Below, in pieces: positions 37,434-51,150 of a DNA stretch of 64,000 bases. Below the pieces are notes generated by a model. That model saw nothing but the letters and a program-made list of their open reading frames with translations, did not search any database and was not told the DNA's origin. This DNA comes from Symsagittifera roscoffensis (lineage: Eukaryota; Xenacoelomorpha; Acoela; Convolutidae): NCBI RefSeq assembly GCF_963678635.1, contig NC_087063.1, positions 28,842,599 through 28,906,598 on the forward strand, given 5' to 3'. Every line of letters starts with the position of its first letter. The first letter of the stretch is position 1. The translations under genes were made by a program, and so were the position numbers.

Positions 37434-40400
37434 CCTACACGGGGAAACTTAATCAATCAAAGAGTTTACTTTTGAACGGAGTAATGAGTATCAAAGCTTT
37501 AAGCTAACTGCTGAATTACACTTGACAAAAAAAATTAATTTTTCCCAAAACGTGAATAATAAAGACTCTTTTTATTCCCTACCAGATTCCCAAATTTTCA
37601 AAATTGCCCAGCAAAGTACTTTGTTTCTTCAATTTCTAAAAATTTTTCAAAGTTTAAAATTTTGCATGATCAGGTTTGGAGTAAGATTTCTAGAGATTTG
37701 CTTTGAAAAAATCTAAAATTCTGAGTTATCCTCTCAAATCTACGTCAAAATCAAAGAATTTGACTATCTACTCAGAAAATAACAATTTTTTGTCCAAAAT
37801 AAAGTTCTCCGACTCAGCAAAAGCCTACTCGGGCAAACCTAATCAATCAAAGAGTTGAATTTTGAGAATTTTGAACCGAGTATTGAGTATCAAAACTGTA
37901 AGCTTACTGCTGAATGACACTTGAAAAAAAACTAGTTATTCTCAAACACGTGAATATCAAAGACTCTTTTTATTCTCTACCCGATTCCCAAATTTGTCAA
38001 AAATCCCCGGCAAATTTTTTTTTTGTTTCTTCATTTCACTAAAAACTTTCAAAGTTTAAACTCTTGCATGATCACGTTTGCAATAAAATTTCCAGAGATT
38101 GGTTTTGAAAAATTAAAAAAATTTTGAGTTATCCTCTCAAGTCTATATCAAAATCAAAGAACTTGACTATCTACTCAGAAATCAACAATTTTTTTGTCCA
38201 AAAAATGTTCTCCGACTCAGCAAAAGCCTACTCGGGGAAACTTAATCAATCAAAGAGTTTACTTTTGAACCGAGTAATGAGTATCAAAGCTTTAAGCTTA
38301 CTGCTGAATTACACCTGACAAAAAAACTTAGTTATTCTCAAACACGTGAATATCAAAGACTCTTTTTTTTTCTCTACCCGATTCCCAAACTTGTCAAAAA
38401 TCCCCAGCAAATTTTTTTTGTTTCTTCATTTCACTAAAAACTTTCAAAGTTTAAACTCTTGCATGATCACGTTTGCAATAAATTTTCCAGAGATTGTTTT
38501 GAAAAATTAAAAAATTTTGAGTTATCCTCTCAAGTCTACATCAAAATCAAAGAACTTGACTATCTACTCAGAAATCAACAATTTTTTTGTCCAAAAAATG
38601 TTCTCAGACTCAGCAAAAGCCTACACGGGGAAACTTAATCAATCAAAGAGTTTACTTTTGAACGGAGTAATGAGTATCAAAGCTTTAAGCTAACTGCTGA
38701 ATTACACTTGACAAAAAAAATTAATTTTTCCCAAAACGTGAATAATAAAGACTCTTTTTATTCCCTACCAGATTCCCAAATTTTCAAAATTGCCCAGCAA
38801 AGTACTTTGTTTCTTCAATTTCTAAAAATTTTTCAAAGTTTAAAATTTTGCATGATCAGGTTTGGAGTAAGATTTCTAGAGATTTGCTTTGAAAAAATCT
38901 AAAATTCTGAGTTATCCTCTCAAATCTACGTCAAAATCAAAGAATTTGACTATCTACTCAGAAAATAACAATTTTTTGTCCAAAATAAAGTTCTCCGACT
39001 CAGCAAAAGCCTACTCGGGCAAACCTAATCAATCAAAGAGTTGAATTTTGAGAATTTTGAACCGAGTATTGAGTATCAAAACTGTAAGCTTACTGCTGAA
39101 TGACACTTGAAAAAAAACTAGTTATTCTCAAACACGTGAATATCAAAGACTCTTTTTATTCTCTACCCGATTCCCAAATTTGTCAAAAATCCCCGGCAAA
39201 TTTTTTTTTGTTTCTTCATTTCACTAAAAACTTTCAAAGTTTAAACTCTTGCATGATCACGTTTGCAATAAAATTTCCAGAGATTGGTTTTGAAAAATTA
39301 AAAAAATTTTGAGTTATCCTCTCAAGTCTATATCAAAATCAAAGAACTTGACTATCTACTCAGAAATCAACAATTTTTTTGTCCAAAAAATGTTCTCCGA
39401 CTCAGCAAAAGCCTACTCGGGGAAACTTAATCAATCAAAGAGTTTACTTTTGAACCGAGTAATGAGTATCAAAGCTTTAAGCTTACTGCTGAATTACACC
39501 TGACAAAAAAACTTAGTTATTCTCAAACACGTGAATATCAAAGACTCTTTTTTTTTCTCTACCCGATTCCCAAACTTGTCAAAAATCCCCAGCAAATTTT
39601 TTTTGTTTCTTCATTTCACTAAAAACTTTCAAAGTTTAAACTCTTGCATGATCACGTTTGCAATAAATTTTCCAGAGATTGTTTTGAAAAATTAAAAAAT
39701 TTTGAGTTATCCTCTCAAGTCTACATCAAAATCAAAGAACTTGACTATCTACTCAGAAATCAACAATTTTTTTGTCCAAAAAATGTTCTCAGACTCAGCA
39801 AAAGCCTACTCGGGGAAACTTAATCAATCAAAGAGTTTACTTTTGAACCGAGTAATGAGTATCAAAGCTTTAAGCTTACTGCTGAATTACACCTGACAAA
39901 AAACTTAGTTTTTCTCAAACACGTGAATATCAAAGACTCTTTTTATTCTCTACCCGATTCCCAAATTTTCAAAAATCCCCAGCAAAATTTTTGTTTCTTC
40001 AATTCTTAAAATTTTTTCAAAGTTTAAATTCTTGCATGATCAGGTTTGAACTAATATTTCCAGAGATTTGCTTTGAAAAATTCAAAAATTTTGATTTATC
40101 TTCTCAAATCTACGTCAAAATCAAATAACTTGACTATCTACTCAGAAATCAACAATTTTTTTGTCCCAAATAAAGTTCTCCGACTCAGCAAAAGCCTACA
40201 CGGGGAAACTTAATCAATCAAAGAGTTTACTTTTGAACGGAGTAATGAGTATCAAAGCTTTAAGCTAACTGTTGAATTACACTTGACAAAACAAAATTAA
40301 TTATTCCCAAAACGTGAATAATAAAGACTCTTTTTATTCCCTACCAGATTCCCAAATTTTCAAAATTGCCCAGCAAAGTACTTTGTTTCTTCAATTCCTA

Positions 40401-40990
40401 AAAACTTTTCAAAGTTTAAACTTTTGCATGATCAGGTTTGGAGTAAGATTTCTAGAGATTTGCTTTGAAAAAATCAAAAATTCCGAGTTATCCTCTCAAA
40501 TCTACGTCAAAATCAAAGAACTTGACTATCTACTCAGAAAATAACAATTTTTTGTCCAAAATAAAGTTTTCCGACTCAGCAAAAGCCTACTCGGGCAAAC
40601 TTAATCAATCAAAACTGAATTTTGAGAATTTTGAACCGAGTATTGAGTATCAAAACTGTAAGCTTACTGCTGAATGACACTTGACAAAAAAACTAGTTAT
40701 TCTCAAACAAGTGAATATCAAAGACTCTTTTTATTCTCTACCCGATTCCCAAATTTGTCAGAAATCTCCAGCAAATTTTTTTTTTGTTTCTTCATTTCAC
40801 TAAAAACTTTCAAAGTTTAAACTCTTGCATGATCACGTTTGCAATAAATTTTCCAGAGATTGTTTTGAAAAATTAAAAAATTTTGAGTTATCCTCTCAAG
40901 TCTACATCAAAATCAAAGAACTTGACTATCTACTCAGAAATCAACAATTTTTTTGTCCAAAAAATGTTCTCAGACTCAGCAAAAGCCTAC
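37434..40990. repeat. 1,186-bp higher-order repeat, two full copies and one shortened copy (array C)
   Basis: Three-unit block at 37434-38619, repeated at 38620-39805 with near identity. A third version at about 40196-40990 has one unit fewer. Markers are CCTACACGGGG, GAACGGAGTAATG, AAATTGCCCAGCAAAGTAC and the TTGAATTTTGAGAATTTTG insertion. The third copy has extra substitutions, so it is the oldest or has been partly overwritten. Confidence 0.85.
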
Positions 40991-43900
40991 TCGGGGAAAC
41001 TTAATCAATCAAAGAGTTTACTTTTGAACCGAGTAATGAGTATCAACGCTTTAAGCTTACTGCTGAATTACACCTGACAAAAAAACTTAGTTTTTCTCAA
41101 ACACGTGAATATCAAAGACTCTTTTTATTCTCTACCCGATTACCAAATTTTCAAAAATCCCCAGCTAAATTCTTTAATTCTTCAATTCTTAAAAATTTTT
41201 CAAAGTTTAAATTCTTGCATGATCAGGTTTGAACTAATATTTTCAGAGATTTGCTTGGAAAATTCAAAAATTTTGATTTATCTTCTCAAATCTACGTCAA
41301 AATCAAATAACTTGACTATCTACTCTGAAATCAACAATTTTTTTGTCCAAAATAAAGTTCTCCGACTCAGCAAAAGCCTACTCGGAGAAACTTAATCAAT
41401 CAAAGAGTTTTTTTTGAACCGAGTAATGAGTATCAAAGCTCTAGGCTTACTGCTGAATTACACCTGACAAAAAAAATTAATTATTCCCAAAAACGTGAAT
41501 AATAAAGACTCTTTTTATTCCCTACCCGATTCCCAAGTTTGTCAAAAAAACCAAGCAAAATTCTTTGTTTCTTCAATTCTTAAAAATTTTTCAAAATTTA
41601 AACTCTTGCATGATCAGGTTTGAACTAATATTTCCAGAGATTTACTTTGAAAAATTCAAAAATTTTGAGTTATCTTCTCAAAACTACGTCAAAATCAAAG
41701 AACTTGACTATCTACTCAGAAACCAACAATTTTTTTGTCCAAAAAAAAGTTCTCCGACTCAGCAAAAGCCTACTCGGGGAAACTTAATCAATCAAAGAGT
41801 TTACTTTTGAACCGAGTAATGAGTATCAAAGCTTTAAGCTTACTGCTGAATTACACCTGACAAAAAAATTTAGTTATTCTCAAACACGTGAATATCAAAG
41901 ACTCTTTTTATTCTCTACCCGATTCCCAAATTTGTCAAAAATCCCCAGCAAATTTTTTTGTTTCTTCATTTCACTAAAAACTTTCAAAGTTTAAACTCTT
42001 GCATGATCAGGTTTGAAATAATATTTCCAAAGATTTGCTTTGAAAAATGCAAAAATTTTGAGTTATCCTCTCAAATCTACGTCAAAATCAAAGAACTTGA
42101 CTATCTACTCAGAAATCAACAATTTTTTTGTCCAAAATAAAGTTCTCCGACTCAGCAAAAGCCTACTCGGGGAAACTTAATCAATCAAAGAGTTTGCTTT
42201 TGAACCGAGTAATGAGTATCAAAGCTTTAAGCTTACTGCTGAATTACACCTGACAAAAAAAATTTAATTATTACCAAAAACGTGAATAATAAAGACTTTT
42301 TTATTCCCTATCCAATTCCCAAATTTCTCAAAAATACCCAGCAAATTTCTTTGTTTCTTCAATTCTTAAACATTTGTCAAAGTTTAAACTCTTGCATGAT
42401 CAGGTTTGGAATAAGATTTACAGAGATTTGCTTTGAAAAATTCAAAAAGTTTTGAGATATCCTCTCAAATCTACGTCAAAATCAAAGAACTTGACTATCT
42501 ACTCAGAAACAAACAATTTTTTTGTCCAAAATAAAGTTCTCCGACTCAGCAAAAGCCTACTCGGGGAAACTCAATCAATCAAAGAGTTTAATTTTGAACC
42601 GAGTATGGAGTATCAAAACTTTAAGCTTACTGCTGAATGATACCTGACAAAAAAACTAGTTATTCTCAAACACGTGAATATCAAAGACTCTTTTTATTCT
42701 CTACCCGATTCCCAAATTTGTCATAAATCACCAGCAAATTTTTTTGTTTCTTCATTTCACTAAAACCTTTCAAAGCTTGAACTCTTGCATGATCAGGTTT
42801 GAACTAATATTTCCAGAGATTTGCTTTGAAAATATCAAAAATTTTGAGTTATCCTCTCAAATCTACGTCGAAATCAAAAAACTTCACTATCTACTAAGAA
42901 ATCAACAATTTGTTTGTGCAAAATAAAGTTCTCCGACTCAGCAAAAGCCTACTCGGGGGAAACTTAATCAATCAAAGAGTTTACTTTCGAACCGAGGAAT
43001 GAGTATCAAAGCTTTAAGCTTACTGCTGAATTACATTTGACAAAAAAAATTTAATTATTCAAAAAACGCGAATAATAAAGACTCTTTTTATTCCCTACCC
43101 GATTCCCAAAATTTCAAAAATACCCAGCAAAATACTTTGTTTCTTCAATTCTTAAAATTTTTCAAAGTTTAAATTTTTGCATGATCAGGTTTGGAGTAAG
43201 ATTTCCAGAGATTTGCTTTGAAAAATTCAAAAATTTTGAGTTATCCTCTCAAATCTACGTGAAAATCAAAGAATTTGACTATCTACTCAGAAAATAACAA
43301 ATTTTTTGTCCAAAATAAAGTTCTCCGACTAAGCAAAAGCCTACTCGGGGAAACTTAATCAATCAAAGAGTTGAATTTTGAGAATTTTGAACCGCGTATT
43401 GAGTATCAAAACTTTAAGCTTACTGCTGAATTACACCTGACAAAAAAACTAGTTATTCTGAAACACGTGAATATCAAAGACTTTTTTTATTCTCTACCCG
43501 ATTCCCAAATTTGTCAAAAATCCCCAGCAAATTTTTTTGTTTCTTCATTTCATAAAAAACTTTCAAAGTTTAAACTCTTAAATGATCAGGTTTGGAATAA
43601 AATTTCTAAAGATTTGCTTTGAAAACTGAAAAATTTTGAGTTATCCTCTCAAATCTACGTCAAAATCAAAAAACTTGACTATCTACACAAAAATCAACAA
43701 TTTTTTATCAATTATATACGTAAAACTCAATTGAATTGATGAGAAAACTTGCAGAGATGCTACTTGTTAGAACGTTTAAGTTGTCCAAAATAAAGTTCTC
43801 CGACTCAGCAAAAGCCTACTCGGGGATACTTAATCAATCAAAGAGTTTACTTTTGAACCGAGTAATGAGTATCAAAGCTTTAGGCTTACTGCTGAATTAC

Positions 43901-46900
43901 ACCTGACAAAAAAACTAGTTATTCTGAAACACGTGAATATCAAAGACTCTTTTTATTCCCTACCCGATTCCCTTCAATTCTTAAAAATTTTTCAAAGTTT
44001 AAACTCTTGCATGATCAGGTTTGGATTAATATTTCCAGAGAATTGCTTTGAAAAATTCAAAAATTTTGAACTATCCTCTCAAGTCTACGTCAAAATCAAA
44101 GAACTTGACTATCTACTCAAAATCAACAATTTTTATTGATTATATGCGTAAAACTCAATTGAATTGATGAGAAAACTTGCAGAGATGCTACTTGTTAGAA
44201 CGTTTATTTTGTCCAAAATAAAGTTCTCCGACTCAGCAAAAGCCTACTCGGGGATACTTAATCAATCAAAGAGTTTACTTTTGAACCGAGTAATGAGTAT
44301 CAAAGCTTTAGGCTTACTGCTGAATTACACCTGACAAAAAACTAGTTATTCTGAAACACGTGAATATCAAAGACTCTTTTTATTCCCTACCCGATTCCCT
44401 TCAATTCTTAAAAATTTTTCAAAGTTTAAACTCTTGCATGATCAGGTTTGTATTAATATTTCCAGAGAATTGCTTTGAAAAATTCAAAAATTTTGAACTA
44501 TCCTCTCAAGTCTACGTCAAAATCAAAGAACTTGACTATCTACTCAAAATCAACAATTTTTATTGATTATATGCGTAAAACTCAATTAAATTGATGAGAA
44601 AACTTGCAGAGATGCTACTTGTTAGAACGTTTATTTTGTCCAAAATAAAGTTCTCCGACTCAGCAAAAGCCTACTCGGGGACACTTAATCAATTAAAGAG
44701 TTTACTTTTAAAACGAGTAAGGAGTATCAAAGCTTTAAGCTTACTGCCTGACAAAAAAAACTAGTTATTATGAAACGCGTGAATATCAAAGACTATTTTT
44801 ATTCTCTAACCGATTCCCAAATTTGTCAAAAATCCCCAGCAAATGTTTTTGTTTCTTCATTTCATAAAAAAATTTCAAAGTGTAAACTCTTGCATGATCA
44901 GGTTTGAAATAATATTTCCAGAGATTTGCTTTGAAAAATTCAGAAATTTTGAGTTATCCTCTCAAGTCTACGTCAAAATCAAAGAACTTGACTATCTACT
45001 CAGAAATCAACAATTTTTTTGTCCAAAATAAAGTTCTCCGACTCAGAAAAAGCCTACTCGGGGAAACTTAATCAACCAAAGGGTTTTTTTTGAACCGAGT
45101 ATTGAGTATCAAAACTTTAAGCTTATTGCTGAATTACACCTGACAAAAAAACTAGTTATTCTGAAACACGTGAATATCAAAGACTTTTTTTATTCTCTAC
45201 CCGATTCCCAAATTTGTCAAAAATCCCCAGCAAATTTTTTTTGTTTCTTCATTTCATAAAAAACTTTCAAAGTTTAAACTCTTAAATGATCAGGTTTGGA
45301 ATAAAATTTCTAAAAAATTGCTTTGAAAACTGAAAAATTTTGAGTTATCCTCTCAAATCTACGTCATAATCAAAAAACTTGACTATCTACACAAAAATCA
45401 ACAAGTTTTTATCGATTATATACGTAAAACTCAATTGAATTGATGAGAAAACTTGCAGAGATGCTACTTGTTAGAACGTTTATGTTGTCCAAAAAAAGTT
45501 CTCCGACTCAGCAAAAGCCTACTCGGGGAAACTTAATCAATCAAAGAGTTTACTTTTGAACCGAGTAATGAGTATCAAAGCTTTAGCCTTACTGATGAAT
45601 TACACCTGACAAAAAAACTAGTTATTCTGAAACACGTGAATATCAAAAACTCTTTTTATTCCCTGCCCGATTCCCTTCAATTCTTAAAAAGTTTTCAAAG
45701 TTTAAACTCTTGCATGATCAGGTTTGGATTAATATTTCCAGAGAATTGCTTTGAAAAATTCAAAAATTTTGAGTTATCCTCTCAAATCTACGTCAAAATC
45801 TAAAAACTTGACTATCTACACAAAAATCAATAACTTTTTATCAATTATTTACGTAAAACTCAATTGAATTGATTAGAAAACTTGCAGAGATGCTACTTGT
45901 TAGAACGTTTATGTTGTCCAAAATAAAGTTCTCAGACTCAGCAAAAGCCTACTCGGAAAAACTTAATCAATCAAAGAGTTTACTTTTGAACCGAGTAATG
46001 AGTATCAAAGCTTTAAGCTTACTGCTGAATTACACCTGACAAAAAAACTTTGTTATCCTCAAACACGTAAATATCAAAGACTCTTTTTATTCTCTACCAG
46101 ATTCCCAAATTTGTCAAAAATCCCCAGCAAATTTTTTTTTTCTTCATTTCACTAAAAACTTTCAAAGTTTAAACTCTTGCATGATCACGTTTGCAATAAA
46201 TTTTCCAGGGATTTGTTTTGAAAATTTAAAAAATTTTGAGTTATCCTCTCAAGTTTACATCAAAATCAAAGAACTTGACTATCTACTCAGAAATCAAAAA
46301 TTTTTTTTTTGTCATAAAAATGTTCTCCGACTCAGCAAAAGCCTAGTCGGAAAAACTTAATCAATCAAAGAGTTTACTTTTGAACCGAGTAATGAGTATC
46401 AAAGCTTTAAGCTTACTGCTGAATTACACCTGACAAAAAAACTTTGTTATCCTCAAACACGTAAATATCAAAGACTCTTTTTATTCTCTACCCGATTCCC
46501 AAATTTGTCAAAAATGCCCAGCAAATTTTTTTTTTCTTCATTTCACTAAAAACTTTCAAAGTTTAAACTCTTGCATGATCACGTTTGCAATCAAATTTCC
46601 AGAGATTTGTTTTGAAAAATTCAAGAATTTTGAGTTATCCTCCCAAATCTACGTCAAACTCAAAGAACTTGACTATCTACTCAGAAACCAACAGTTTTTT
46701 GTCCAAAATAAAGTTCTCCGACTCAGAAAAAGCCTACACGGGGAAACTTAATCAATCAAAGGGTTTACTTTGAACCGAGTATTGAGTATCAATGCTTTAA
46801 GCTTACTGCTGAGTTACACCTGACAAAAAAGTTTAATTATTCTCAAAAACGTGAAAAAAAAACTGTTTTTATTCCCTACCTGATTCCCAAATTTGTCAAA

Positions 46901-49224
46901 AATCCGCAGCAAAACTCTTTGTTTCTTCAATTTTTAAAATTTTTTCAAAGTTTAAACTCTTGCATGATCACGTTTGGTATAAAAATTCCAAAGCTTTGCT
47001 CCGAAAATATCAAAACTTTTGAGTTATCCCCTCAAGTCTACGTCAAAATCAAAAAACTTGACTATCTACTCAAAAATCAACAATTTTTTATCAATTATAT
47101 ACGTAAAACTTAATTGAATTGTTGAGAAAACATGCAGAGATGCTACTTGTTAGAACGTTTATGTTGTCCAAAATAAAGTTCTCCGACTCAGCAAAAGCCT
47201 AATCGGGGAAACTTAATCAATCAAAGAGTTTACTTTTGAACCGAGTAATGAGTATCAATGCTTTAAGCTTACTGCTGAGTTACACCTGACAAAAAAGTTT
47301 AATTATTCTCAAAAACGTGAAAAAAAACTCTTTTTATTCCCTACCTGATTCCCAAATTTGTCAAAAATCCACAGCAAAACTCTTTGTTTCTTCAATTCTT
47401 AAAATTTTTTCAAAGTTTAAACTCTTGCATGATCACGTTTGGAATAAAATTTCCAAAGATTTGGTTTGAAAGTATCAAAAATTTTGAGTTATCCTCTCAA
47501 GTCTCCGTCAAAATCAAAGAACTTGACTATCTACTCAGAAACCAACAGTTTTTTGTCCAAAATAAAGTTCTCCGACTCAGAAAAAGCCTACACGGGGAAA
47601 CTTAATCAATCAAAGAGTTTACTTTTGAACCGAGTAATGAGTATCAATGCTTTAAGCTTACTGCTGAGTTACACCTGATAAAAAAGTTTTAATTATTCTC
47701 AAAAACATGCATAAAAAAGACTTTTTTTATTCACTACCTGATTCCCAAATTTTTCAAAAATCCCCAGCAAAATTCTTTGTTTCTTCAATTCTTAAAAAAT
47801 TTTTTAAAGTTTAAACTCGTGCATGACCAGGTTTGAAATAATATTTCCAGATATTTGCTTTGAAAAATTCAAGAATTTTGAGTTATCCTCTCAAATCTAC
47901 GTCAAAATCAAAGAACTTGACTATCTACTCAGAAACCAACAGTTTTTTGTCCAAAATAAAGTTCTCCGACTCAGAAAAAGCCTACACGGGGAAACTTAAT
48001 CAATCAAAGGGTTTACTTTGAACCGAGTATTGAGTATCAAAACTTTAAGCTTACTGCTGAATTACACCAGACAAAAAAAACGATTTATTCTCAAACACGT
48101 GAATATCAAAGACTTTTTTTATTCACTACCTGATTCCCAAATTTTTCAAAAATCCCCAGCAAAATTCTTTGTTTCTTCAATTCTTAAAAATTTTTTTAAA
48201 CTTTAAAGTCTTGCATGATCAGGTTTGAAATAATATTTCCAGAGATTTGCTTTGAAAAATTCAGAAATTTTGAGTTAACCTCTCAAATCTACGTCAAAAT
48301 CAAAGAACTTGACTATCTACTCAGAAATCAACAATTTTTTTGTCCAAAATAAAATTCTCCGACTCAGAAAAAGCCTACTCGGGAAACTTGATCAACCAAA
48401 GGGTTTACTTTTGAACCGAGTATTGAGTATCAAAACTTTAAGCTTACTGCTGAATTACACCTGACAAAAAAACTAGTTATTCTGAAACACGTGAATATCA
48501 AAGACTTTTTTTATTCTCTACCCGATTCCCAAATTTGTCAAAAATCCCCAGCAAACTTTTTTGTTTCTTCATTTCATAAAAAACTTTCGAAGTTTAAACT
48601 CTTAAATGATCAGGTTTGGAATAAAATTTCTAAAAATTTGCTTTGAAAACTGAAAAATTTTGAGTTACCCTCTCAAATCTACGTCAAAATCAAAAAACTT
48701 GACTATCTACACAAAAATCAACAGTTTTTTATCGATTATATACGTAAAACTCAATTGAATTGATGAGAAAACTTGCAGAGATGCTACTTGTTAGAATGTT
48801 TATGTTGTCCAAAATAAAGTTCTCCGACTCAGCAAAAGCCTACACGGGGATACTTAATCAATCAAAGAGTTTACTTTTGAACCGAGTAATGAGTATCAAA
48901 GCTTTAGGCTTACTGCTGAATTACACCTGACAAAAAAACTAGTTATTCTGAAACAAGTGAATATCAAAAACTCTTTTTATTCCCTACCCGATTCCCTTCA
49001 ATTCTTAAAAAATTTTCAAAGTTTAAACTCTTGCATGATCAGGTTTGGATTATTATTTCCAGAGAATTGCTTTGGAAAATTCAAAAATTTTGAACTATCC
49101 TCTCAAGTTTACGTCAAAACCAAAGAACTTGACTATCTACTCAAAATCAACAATTTTTATTGATTATATGCGTAAAACTCAATTGAATTGATGAGAAAAC
49201 TTGCAGAGTACTACTTGTTAGAAC

Positions 49225-51150
49225 GTTTATTTTGTCCAAAATAAAGTTCTCCGACTCAGTAAAAGCCTACTTGGGGAAACTTAATCAATCAAAGAGTTTA
49301 CTTTTAAACCGAGTAATGAGTATCAAAGCTTTAAGCTTACTGCCTGACAAAAAAAACTAGTTATTATGAAACGCGTGAATATCAAAGACTATTATTATTC
49401 TCTAACCGATTCCCAATTTTGTCAAAAATCCCCAGCAAATTTTTTTGTTTCTTCATTTCATAAGAAAATTTCAAAGTTTAAACTCTTGCATGATCAGGTT
49501 TGAAATAAAATTTCCAGAGATTTGCTTTGAAAAATTCAGAAATTTTGAGTTATCATCTCAAGCCTACGTCAAAATCAAAGAACTTGACTATCTACTCAGA
49601 AATCAACATTTTTTTTGTCCAAAATAAAGTTCTCCGACTCAGAAAAAGCCTTCTCGGGGAAACTTAATCAACCAAAGGGTTTACTTTTGAACCGAGTATT
49701 GAGTATTAAAACTTTAAGCTTACTGCTGAATTACACCTGACAAAAAACTAGTTATTCTGAAACACGTGAATATCAAAGACTCTTTTTATTCCCTACCCGA
49801 TTCCCTTCAATTCTTAAAAATTTTTGAAATTTTAAACTCTTGCATGATCAGGTTTGGATTAATATTTCCAGAGAATTGCTTTGAAAAATTCAAAAATTTT
49901 GAGTTATCCTCTAAAATCTACGTCAAAATCAAAGAACTTGACTATCTACTCAGAAATCAACAATTTTTTGTCCAAAATAAAGTTCTTCGACTCAGCAAAG
50001 GCCTACTCGGGGAAATTTAATCAGTCAAAGAGTTTGCTATTGAACCGAGTATTGAGTATCAAAGCTTTAAGCTTACTGCTGAAATATAGCTGACAAAAAA
50101 AATTTAGTTACTCTCAAAAACGTGAATAACAAAGACTCTTTTTATTCCCTACCCGATTCCCAAATTTGTCAAAAATCCCCAGCAATATCCTTTGTTTCTT
50201 CATTTCTTAAAATTGTTTCAAAGTTTAAACTCTTGCATGATCAGGTTTGGAATAAATTTTCCAAAGACTTGCTTTGAAAAGTTAAAAAAATTTTGAATAA
50301 CCCTCTCAAATCTACGTCAAAATCAAAAAACTTGACTATCCACTCAAAAATAAACCATTTTTTATCGATTATACAGGTAAAACTCAATTGATGGACGAGA
50401 CAACTTGCAGAGATGATACTGGTTAGAACGTTTATTTTGTCCAAAATAAAGTTCTCCGACTCAGCAAAAGCCTACTTGGGGAAACTTAATCAATCAAAGA
50501 GTTTACTTTTAAACCGAGTAATGAGTATCAAAGCTTTAAGCTTACTGCCTGACAAAAAAAACTAGTTATTATGAAACGCGTGAATATCAAAGACTATTAT
50601 TATTCTCTAACCGATTCCCAATTTTGTCAAAAACCCCCAGCAAATTTTTTTGTTTCTTCATTTCATAAGAAAATTTCAAAGTTTAAACTCTTGCATGATC
50701 AGGTTTGAAATAAAATTTCGAAAGATTTGCTTTGAAAAATTCAGAAATTTTGAGTTATCCTCTCAAGTCTACGTCAAAATCAAAGAACTTGACTATCTAC
50801 TCAGAAATCAACAATTTTTTTGTCCAAAATAAAGTTCTCCGACTCAGAAAAAGCCTACTCGGGGAAACTTAATCAACCAAAGGGCTTACTTTTGAACCGA
50901 GTATTGAGTATTAAAACTTTAAGCTTACTGCTGAATCACACCTGACAAAAAACTAGTTATTCTGAAACACGTGAATATCAAAGACTCTTTTTATTCCCTA
51001 CCCGATTCCCTTCAATTCTTAAAAATTTTTGAAATTTTAAACTCTTGCATGATCAGGTTTGGATTAATATTTCCAGAGAATTGCTTTGAAAAATTCAAAA
51101 ATTTTGAGTTATCCTCTAAAATCTACGTCAAAATCAAAGAACTTGACTAT
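49225..51150. repeat. 1,205-bp-offset duplication within array C
   Basis: The segment 49225-49945 is repeated at about 50430-51150 with an offset of 1,205 bp. It shares CCTACTTGGGG, the TTACTGCCTGAC deletion, TTATGAAACGCGTG and the 37-bp deletion. The DNA between the two copies (about 49975-50440) belongs to a different subfamily, matched at 60537-61003. Confidence 0.8.

Larger units (their letters stand above)
29580..43730. repeat. Short-unit-only domain of array C
   Basis: For about 14.1 kb every junction is the short form: no GAGAAAACTTGCAGAGATGC marker occurs between the long units at 29508 and 43739. The length equals about 36 units of 392 bp. On both sides long units recur every 0.4 to 2 kb. 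Confidence 0.85.

Noticed and set aside
50241-50444. Minus-strand frames at 50241-50444 and 60810-61013 with nearly the same protein
   Set aside because: Both lie inside the duplicated satellite patch; the similarity is explained by DNA-level copying, not protein conservation.
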